Assembly (NCBI RefSeq): GCF_022919215.1
Contig: NZ_CP095046.1
Span: 682,001-746,000, forward strand
From: Hymenobacter cellulosilyticus
GTDB lineage: Bacteria; Bacteroidota; Bacteroidia; Cytophagales; Hymenobacteraceae
DNA: 64,000 bases
Direction: 5' to 3'
The translations under genes were made by a program, and so were the position numbers. Below the pieces are notes generated by a model, which was given only the letters and a program-made list of their open reading frames with translations, had not been told where the DNA came from and searched no databases. Positions 59,091 to 64,000 of the stretch are shown one piece after another (the stretch's first letter is position 1; each line of letters begins with the position of its first letter).

Positions 59091-59507
59091 TTAGGGGTGG
59101 GCCGCTACCCACACGGAGCCGTCTTCGTACTCCTCTTTTTTCCAGATGGGCACCACCTGCTTGATGGTGTCGATGATGTACTGGCAGGCGGCAAAGGAGT
59201 CGGCGCGGTGGGGCGTAGATACGGCTACCACCACGGCCACGTCGCCGATGTCGAGGCGGCCTTTGCGGTGCGTTACGGCTACTTGCCGCAGCATAGGCCA
59301 CTTTTCCAGGGCTTGCTCGGCCACGTGCTCCATCTGCCGGATAGCCATGGCGTCGTAGGCTTCGTAGTCGAGGCGCACCACGCGGCGGCCGGTGCTTTGG
59401 TTACGGACCGTCCCGATAAAGGTATTGACGGCCCCGGCCCCATCGTCCTGCACGGACGCCAGCACGGCGGCCACGTCGATGGGCTGGTCGGTAAGGTAGA
59501 TGTGCAT
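59091..59507 (-). CDS. moaE: Molybdopterin synthase catalytic subunit
   Basis: Large subunit of molybdopterin synthase, which adds the dithiolene sulfurs with MoaD. 138 residues. Motifs are GAVNTFIGTVRNQSTGRRVV, LDYEAYDAMAIRQM, HRKGRLDIGDVAVVVAVSTP, HRADSFAACQYIIDTIK and the catalytic Lys region VPIWKKEEYEDG (Lys123-124). It shares the minus strand with moaD upstream; a palindromic repeat lies between the two. Intact. Confidence 0.95.
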   Translation of the reverse strand: MHIYLTDQPIDVAAVLASVQDDGAGAVNTFIGTVRNQSTGRRVVRLDYEAYDAMAIRQMEHVAEQALEKWPMLRQVAVTHRKGRLDIGDVAVVVAVSTPHRADSFAACQYIIDTIKQVVPIWKKEEYEDGSVWVAAHP

Positions 59508-59525
59508 AAAGTGCTGTTATTTTCG

Positions 59526-59613
59526 CTGTCATCCTGAGCCTGCGAAGGACCTTATCACGTTGAAACAAGTTGTTCAACTGGTATAAGGTCCTTCGCTCTG
59601 CTCAGGATGACAG
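59526..59613. repeat. GTCAT palindromic repeat, fourth type (copy H)
   Basis: The outer arms CTGTCATCCTGAGC (59526-59539) and GCTCAGGATGACAG (59600-59613) are exact complements; inner arms CGAAGGACCTTAT (59543-59555) and ATAAGGTCCTTCG (59583-59595) are exact as well. It lies between moaE and moaD. Confidence 0.8.
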
Positions 59614-59638
59614 ATGTTTTTGTTGATGCCCTGTGCCT

Positions 59639-59881
59639 CTATCCTCCACTTACGGGCGGAATCAGGGCTACTTCGTCGCGCTCCTGCAGCTGATACTCAT
59701 CGGCAGCATACTCGCTGTTGACGGCTATGGCCAGGCTGCTTAACTCACTCAAAGCCGGATATTGGGTCCGCAGCTGACCCATCAGGCCGGCCACCGACTG
59801 GGTGGCGGGCGTGTCGAGGTCGAGCGAGGAGCTGCCTACTATTTCTTTGGCGATGCCAAAAAGCGCAATTTTCAGTTTCAT
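59639..59881 (-). CDS. moaD: Molybdopterin synthase sulfur carrier subunit
   Basis: 80-residue ubiquitin-like sulfur carrier. The fold is begun by MKLKIALFGIAKEIVGSSSL, and the C-terminus ends RDEVALIPPVSGG with the terminal Gly-Gly that becomes thiocarboxylate. It is the partner of MoaE. The activating MoeB enzyme is not in this window. Divergent from moaA with a short gap. Intact. Confidence 0.95.
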   Translation of the reverse strand: MKLKIALFGIAKEIVGSSSLDLDTPATQSVAGLMGQLRTQYPALSELSSLAIAVNSEYAADEYQLQERDEVALIPPVSGG

Positions 59882-60011
59882 TTGTTTGTCTATACTCCGG
59901 AGGCAGTATACGCGGCCGGCGGCGGAACAGAAAAGCCCGTTTCCGGTTTTTTGTTCTGAATCCCTTTCAGCGCGGTCTGCGTTGAGTAGTTAGTTGTATT
60001 CTCGCTGGTCT

Positions 60012-61018
60012 ATGTCCGTTGTTTCTCCTGTTCTATTCGATAACCACGGCCGGCCGCTGGAATACCTGCGCCTGGCCGTCACGGACCGCTGCAATTTGCG
60101 CTGCTTTTACTGCATGCCCGAGGAAGGTATCCAGTATTTGCCCAAGCAGGAGCTGCTGACCTACGAGGAAATGGAGCGGGTAGTGGCCCTGCTGGCTGGC
60201 CTGGGCGTGCGCAAAGTACGCCTCACCGGCGGTGAGCCTTTCGTGCGCCGCGACTTAGTGCCCTTCATCGGCCGCCTGAGCGAAATCAACGGCATCGACG
60301 ACATCAGCCTGACGACCAACGGCGTGCTGACTGCGCCCCATATTCCGGAGCTGGCCCGCCTGGGCATCCGCACCGTGAACCTGAGCCTGGACACGCTCGA
60401 CCGGGCCCGGTTTGCCCGCATCACCCGCCGCGACGAGCTGCCGCGCGTGCTCGACACGTTTTATGCTCTGCTAGCGGCCGGTATCAAGGTCAAAATCAAC
60501 GCCGTAGTGATGGATGGGCAGAACATCGAGGACCTCGTGCCCCTGGCCGAACTCACCCGCGACCTGCCTGTGGACGTACGGTTTATTGAGGAAATGCCCT
60601 TCAACGGCGGCAGCCACGGCGCCATCCAGATTCCGTGGAGCCACGTGCGCATCCGGGAGCACCTGGAACAGCACCTGGGTTTGCTTACGCCCATTGCCAC
60701 CAAGCCCGGCGACACGGCCTCGCACTATACCGCGGCGGGTCACCAGGGCGCCTGGGCATTATTGCGGCTTACTCGCGCACCTTCTGCGGCACCTGCAACC
60801 GCCTGCGCCTCACGGCCGAAGGCGGCCTGAAAACCTGCCTCTACGACCAGGGCGTGCTCGACGTGCGGGCCCTGCTGCGCACCGGCGCCCCTGATGCCGA
60901 CGTAACGGCCGCCTTAGCCAACGCCTTCCGCCATCGGGCAGCCAACGGTTTCGAAGCCGAACGCCAGCGCCCTGTGCATCAACTCAGCTTTGAGTCGATG
61001 AGCACGATTGGAGGATAA
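60012..61018 (+). CDS. moaA: GTP 3',8-cyclase, frameshifted
   Basis: Radical SAM enzyme that starts molybdopterin synthesis, about 335 residues after correction. Start ATG at 60012 (MSVVSPVLFDNHGRP); the frame is open from 59994. The radical SAM cluster is C-N-L-R-C-F-Y-C (Cys27, 31, 34), with KVRLTGGEPFVRRDL and DISLTTNG. The frame breaks near 60746-60749 (GGG); one base joins GHQG to RLGIIAAYSRTFCGTCNRLR, which with LKTCLYD supplies the second 4Fe-4S cluster. The C-terminal Gly-Gly (STIGG) typical of MoaA is present. It works with MoaC. Confidence 0.95.
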
Positions 61019-61142
61019 GAGGTGAAGTGGCAAATTTCGTTCTGCTACTTCGGGCTGTGGTTGGAATTTTAGACTTAGGCTACGTACCAACAAGCATAGT
61101 AGGACGTTCAAAGGAAGCCTTTTGCAAACCCTAACTCTTCAA

Positions 61143-61190
61143 AATCAGCGGGCCCGTCATGTTCGTCGAAGCATGATGGGCCCGCTGATT
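61143..61190 (+). terminator. Hairpin terminator after moaA
   Basis: A 19-base stem pairs 61143-61161 with 61172-61190 with one mismatch, followed by TTTCGG. It lies 125 bases after the moaA stop. Confidence 0.6.
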
Positions 61191-61334
61191 TCGGCCCGTA
61201 CTACTATCGCCCACTAGGTACATCAAAAAGGCAATAGTGCTTACAGGACAAGTACTTGCCGCATAAACAGCAGCCCGACGTTATTATTATAACGTATTGC
61301 TATTCAATAGCATTATTTGAGGTATGTGGAAAAA

Positions 61335-61359
61335 CACAATATTGTGCTGTCCACAATAT
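61335..61359 (+). promoter_or_regulatory. Palindrome CACAATATTGTG with half-site repeat
   Basis: A 12-bp perfect palindrome at 61335-61346 and a half-site CACAATAT at 61352-61359, about 80 bases before the start of the orphan gene. Form and place fit an operator, but no regulator can be named. Confidence 0.35.
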
Positions 61360-61439
61360 GCTTGATTAAAACTCAGTGGTGGCACTGATTTTTTGTTGCA
61401 GGTCGGGACGTCGATTGCTCCTTCACACAGACAGTAGTC

Positions 61440-62978
61440 ATGAAGCTCATTCAACAAGCCATTTCTCTTGCCGCACTCCTTTTAATGGGATCAACCAGCA
61501 CGTTTGGACAAGATGCCCTAACCAGTAATAGCCAATCAGCAGTAGCTCAGTCAGCAAGTAGGCCTGTCAGTAGTGGCGGTGCCTCGGGTGGGACCAGTGA
61601 CAGGAACGAAGATGGGCTGGTTACAAGTGCAAACTTTGCGACAGTGTATAACCAAAAGGTTACTCACATATTAACGGGTGACCGTAATGTAACAGCTATA
61701 GGCAATTACTTATCAATAAATATTATCAAACCCAGTGTAACCCTAAATGGGTTTATTCCTACGTTTAGCAAAAACACCTCTAATATATTAGGTAAAGTTC
61801 GAGAAAAGGACCGTTTGACCGGCTTTTTCTCCGGAAACGCAAATGTTTCAATAGTAGAGAACACCGTTTCTTTGTTTCAGAACAACAAAGTAAATAGCAA
61901 TGTTGAATTGAAGCTTGGTTATTCATTTGTTGTATACGATGCATTTTGGTCGTATGGAAGAGACAGAGAAGCTATAGCCAAAGCACGCACAGAGGTGGAA
62001 GCGCACTATCGTACGTTGACGGACCGGGAGTTACTAGAGAAACAACAGCTAAATGCTTTGATAAAGCAAGTACAGGCGCAAATAAAAGAAATCACTGATT
62101 CACTCCGTGAAGATTCTGTAACAGAAGATGAAATGGAGGCGTCACAACTAAACAGCTACGTGGCTAAGAAAATTTATGAAAAAGACTTGCTGCTTAAATT
62201 AGCCGCCCTTCAAAGTAGTATCGACAAGAAGAAGATCGAAAAAGCGAGGAAGGACTCCGTTTTAAAGGTTGACCTTAAAGCGCGTTGGTCAACTGTCGAG
62301 CTAATGTGGATAGATATTTTGCCCGGTGGCAAACAGCAAAAATTTTATCTTTATGACGAAAATGCAACGTATTCTAAGCAAGTGATTGAGAAAACAAGGT
62401 TCAATGGACGCCTTGCTTTTGCATTCAACAGATTTGTTGATTCTAGACACCCTGGCTATAAGAAATGGAACGGATTGATGCGGTTGGAATATGCTGCTAC
62501 TAAATCAAACAATATTGCTTCCTTGCAAGGAATGGATATTTCCAGCAAAACAAAAATAGACACTTTTCAAAGGAGCCGTGAAATTCTTGAAAAAGTCACT
62601 GCTTATAAAATCACGCAGTATAAACCAAGCAAGTATCACGATATTCGGTTTGATTGGGTAATTCCAATGGATACAATTAGCCGCATTAACCTACATCCGT
62701 ATTTTCTTTTACAACACCCTTTTGACAAATGGAGGCTTAATGACATTAAGCGTCATAGAGCAACACAAAACGCTGGAATGGGCTTTATAACCACTCTGAA
62801 AAATAAAGAAAACACCAAAGTAAATTTTAATATTGAGTTATACTTTGAATTGCGTGACATATCAAACACAGCGGAAAAGATGGACCCAGCTATCTTGCCC
62901 GAGGACCGGACTAAAACTTTTCAACGTAATGAATTTGGTATCCGTGTGACAACTCCCTTCGGGTTTACCAAGCAGTAG
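61440..62978 (+). CDS. AT-rich secreted/outer membrane-like protein of unknown function
   Basis: 512 residues, intact, in markedly lower GC sequence than everything around it. A signal peptide (MKLIQQAISLAALLLMGS, then TSTFGQ) is followed by a Ser/Gly-rich segment. Next comes a beta-strand-like region (SVTLNGFIPTFSKNTSNILG, GFFSGNANVSIVEN, ELKLGYSFVVYD), then a long charged coiled-coil insertion at about residues 175-285 (EKQQLNALIKQVQAQIKEIT). The final region again looks like beta strands (GRLAFAFNRFVDSR, IRFDWVIPMDTISRINLHPY, GIRVTTPFGF). This may be an outer membrane barrel with a helical insertion. I do not recognise a family. It has no adjacent partner gene. Confidence 0.6.
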   Translation: MKLIQQAISLAALLLMGSTSTFGQDALTSNSQSAVAQSASRPVSSGGASGGTSDRNEDGLVTSANFATVYNQKVTHILTGDRNVTAIGNYLSINIIKPSVTLNGFIPTFSKNTSNILGKVREKDRLTGFFSGNANVSIVENTVSLFQNNKVNSNVELKLGYSFVVYDAFWSYGRDREAIAKARTEVEAHYRTLTDRELLEKQQLNALIKQVQAQIKEITDSLREDSVTEDEMEASQLNSYVAKKIYEKDLLLKLAALQSSIDKKKIEKARKDSVLKVDLKARWSTVELMWIDILPGGKQQKFYLYDENATYSKQVIEKTRFNGRLAFAFNRFVDSRHPGYKKWNGLMRLEYAATKSNNIASLQGMDISSKTKIDTFQRSREILEKVTAYKITQYKPSKYHDIRFDWVIPMDTISRINLHPYFLLQHPFDKWRLNDIKRHRATQNAGMGFITTLKNKENTKVNFNIELYFELRDISNTAEKMDPAILPEDRTKTFQRNEFGIRVTTPFGFTKQ

Positions 62979-63010
62979 CGAAGTAAGCCTTTTCAGCAGA
63001 GCCCGCGCCA

Positions 63011-63048
63011 ATGCAAAAGCCCCAGATTTTGGCCTGGGGCTTTTGCAT
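63011..63048 (+). terminator. Rho-independent terminator after the orphan gene
   Basis: A 15-bp stem pairs ATGCAAAAGCCCCAG at 63011-63025 with its complement at 63034-63048, loop ATTTTGGC. It lies about 32 bases after the orphan gene stop and could serve either strand. Confidence 0.8.
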
Positions 63049-63218
63049 TGACCCGCCAGCAATAAACCCAAGCATTACATTTTTTTGATTTTAACCGGGC
63101 AACTAAACGTTCCAGGGCCTTACTCCGGCGCCTGCTCACCAGCAAAACAGCTACTCCAATCTGTGCCCCACGGACCCGCCGGGCTGGCGCAGGTCGTACG
63201 CCAGCAGCCTTTCAGCAA

Positions 63219-63275
63219 AGGAAGAGCATTCAGCATATCTCAGAGGACGAATTGCTTTGCCTTGCTTGCAACGAT
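63219..63275. repeat. Degenerate half of a GTCAT repeat element (copy E)
   Basis: CAGAGGACGAATTGCTTTGC and the preceding CATTCAGCATATCT match the right half of copies A to D with several substitutions; the end TTGCAACGATG is a decayed form of the border. The left half is missing. Confidence 0.5.
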
Positions 63276-63324
63276 GGGAAGGAAAAGCGGCGGAATCTGG
63301 GGAAGTTCGTATTCTTAGGCTGCT

Positions 63325-64000
63325 ATGAAAGTCTTGTTCGGAATTGTTGGGTTTGTGGCGCTGCTGTACGTGGCGGTGCTGGTGGTGCTGTATTTCAAGC
63401 AGGAGCGGCTGCTGTTCTTTCCCACCAAGCTGCCGGCCGACTACCGCTTCAGCTTCGCTCAGCCCGTCGAGGAGCGCTGGATAAAGGCCTCCGACGGCAC
63501 CCGCCTGCACGGCCTGCTCTTCCCTGCCGACTCGGCCCGGGCCTTATTTTCTACCTCCACGGCAACGCCGGGGCTCTCGACAGCTGGGGCGACGCGGCCA
63601 CGCTCTACACCCGCCTGGGCTACAGCGTGTTTATGCTCGACTACCGCGGCTACGGCAAAAGCGGGGGGACCATCAGCAGCCAGGAGCAGTTCCTGAGCGA
63701 CGTGCAAACAGCTTACCAACAGCTGCTGCCCGAGTTTCCTGAAGAGCGCACTATCGTGCTGGGCTACTCCCTGGGCACGGGCGCGGCGGCCTGGCTGGCA
63801 GCCCAGCAAAACCCTAGGCTCCTGCTGCTGCAGGCGCCCTACTTCAGCATGCGGGCCACGGCGCGGCAGCATTACCCCTTCGTGCCGGGCTTTATCGTGC
63901 GCTACCCGCTGGGTACCGATGCGGTGCTGCCCCAAGTAAAATGTCCCATCGTCATCTTCCACGGGGAGCACGACGAGGTCATCGACTACCAGACCACCAT
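63325..64000 (+). CDS. Alpha/beta hydrolase, frameshifted, C-terminus outside window
   Basis: Membrane-anchored alpha/beta hydrolase. The N-terminus is a transmembrane helix (VLFGIVGFVALLYVAVLVVLY) followed by FKQERLLFFPTKLPADYRF. The frame breaks in the GGG at 63539-63541; one base joins FPADSARG to LIFYLHGNAGALDSWGDAA. The nucleophile elbow is GYSLG, the acidic residue is in FHGEHDEVID, and the catalytic His would lie past the window edge. The family includes YheT/BEM46-like serine hydrolases of the periplasmic face, with unknown substrate. The frame is open at position 64000. Confidence 0.82.

Larger units (their letters stand above)
61019..61439. other. Gene-free AT-rich stretch before the orphan gene
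   Basis: 421 bases without a convincing gene. It holds a hairpin terminator at 61143-61190, then AT-rich sequence with a small hairpin TGCTAT-TCA-ATAGCA (61298-61312) and the palindrome CACAATATTGTG (61335-61346), half of which recurs at 61352-61359. These may be regulatory sites of the gene at 61440. Confidence 0.5.
62979..63324. other. Gene-free stretch between orphan gene and hydrolase
   Basis: 346 bases. It holds the terminator at 63011-63048 and the degenerate half element at 63219-63275. No gene is seen on either strand. Confidence 0.5.

Overview
The window looks like a chromosomal segment of a GC-rich member of the Bacteroidota, most likely Hymenobacter or a close relative in the Cytophagales. 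Supporting signs are a secreted protein with a C-terminal type IX secretion sorting domain, lipoprotein signal peptides, a secreted TonB-domain protein, a two-domain MobA fusion typical of the phylum, and start sites without clear Shine-Dalgarno sequences. I see no rRNA, tRNA, transposase, prophage, plasmid genes or CRISPR array.

Layout. 1-9 kb: a partial lipoprotein, a sugar-nucleotide epimerase, a GT39-type membrane glycosyltransferase, small envelope proteins and a two-component pair. 9-14 kb: two AraC/SDR units and an aldo/keto reductase, all on the minus strand. 14-19 kb: a membrane-tailed SDR and a patatin/beta-barrel protein. 19-24 kb: aquaporin, pullulanase, an alpha/beta hydrolase and OxyR. 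24-30 kb: a second two-component pair, an SdiA-regulated-type lipoprotein and a catalase. 30-34 kb: a family 1 glycosidase and a GMC dehydrogenase with its small subunit. 34-44 kb: a large type IX cargo protein, an SDR, a membrane glycosyltransferase-like protein, an ene-reductase and a PA14/OmpA protein. 44-50 kb: a SAM-I riboswitch followed by metH and metF, then a TPR protein. 50-55 kb: TonB-domain protein, lipoprotein, amidase, an OFA-type MFS carrier with a tiny partner protein, and a DUF2007 protein. 55-61 kb: molybdenum cofactor genes moeA, moaC, mobA fusion, moaE, moaD and moaA on both strands. 61-64 kb: one AT-rich gene of unknown function and a partial hydrolase.

Two properties run through the whole window. 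First, about 25 genes are broken by an apparent single missing base, nearly always in a short G or C run, and adding one base restores a full family-length protein every time. This includes metH, moaA, moeA and the response regulator. A consensus error in the sequence is much more likely than real gene decay, so I list each such gene as one CDS over its full extent and give the break point. Second, intergenic spaces carry several kinds of palindromic repeat that share the same outer sequence (GTCATnnnGAGC or a near match), often flanked by tracts of an 8-base unit resembling GGTGAAAT. No multi-gene defence or mobile system was recognised. The least explained items are the repeat families, an AT-rich nested inverted repeat at 21.9 kb and the AT-rich orphan gene at 61.4 kb.
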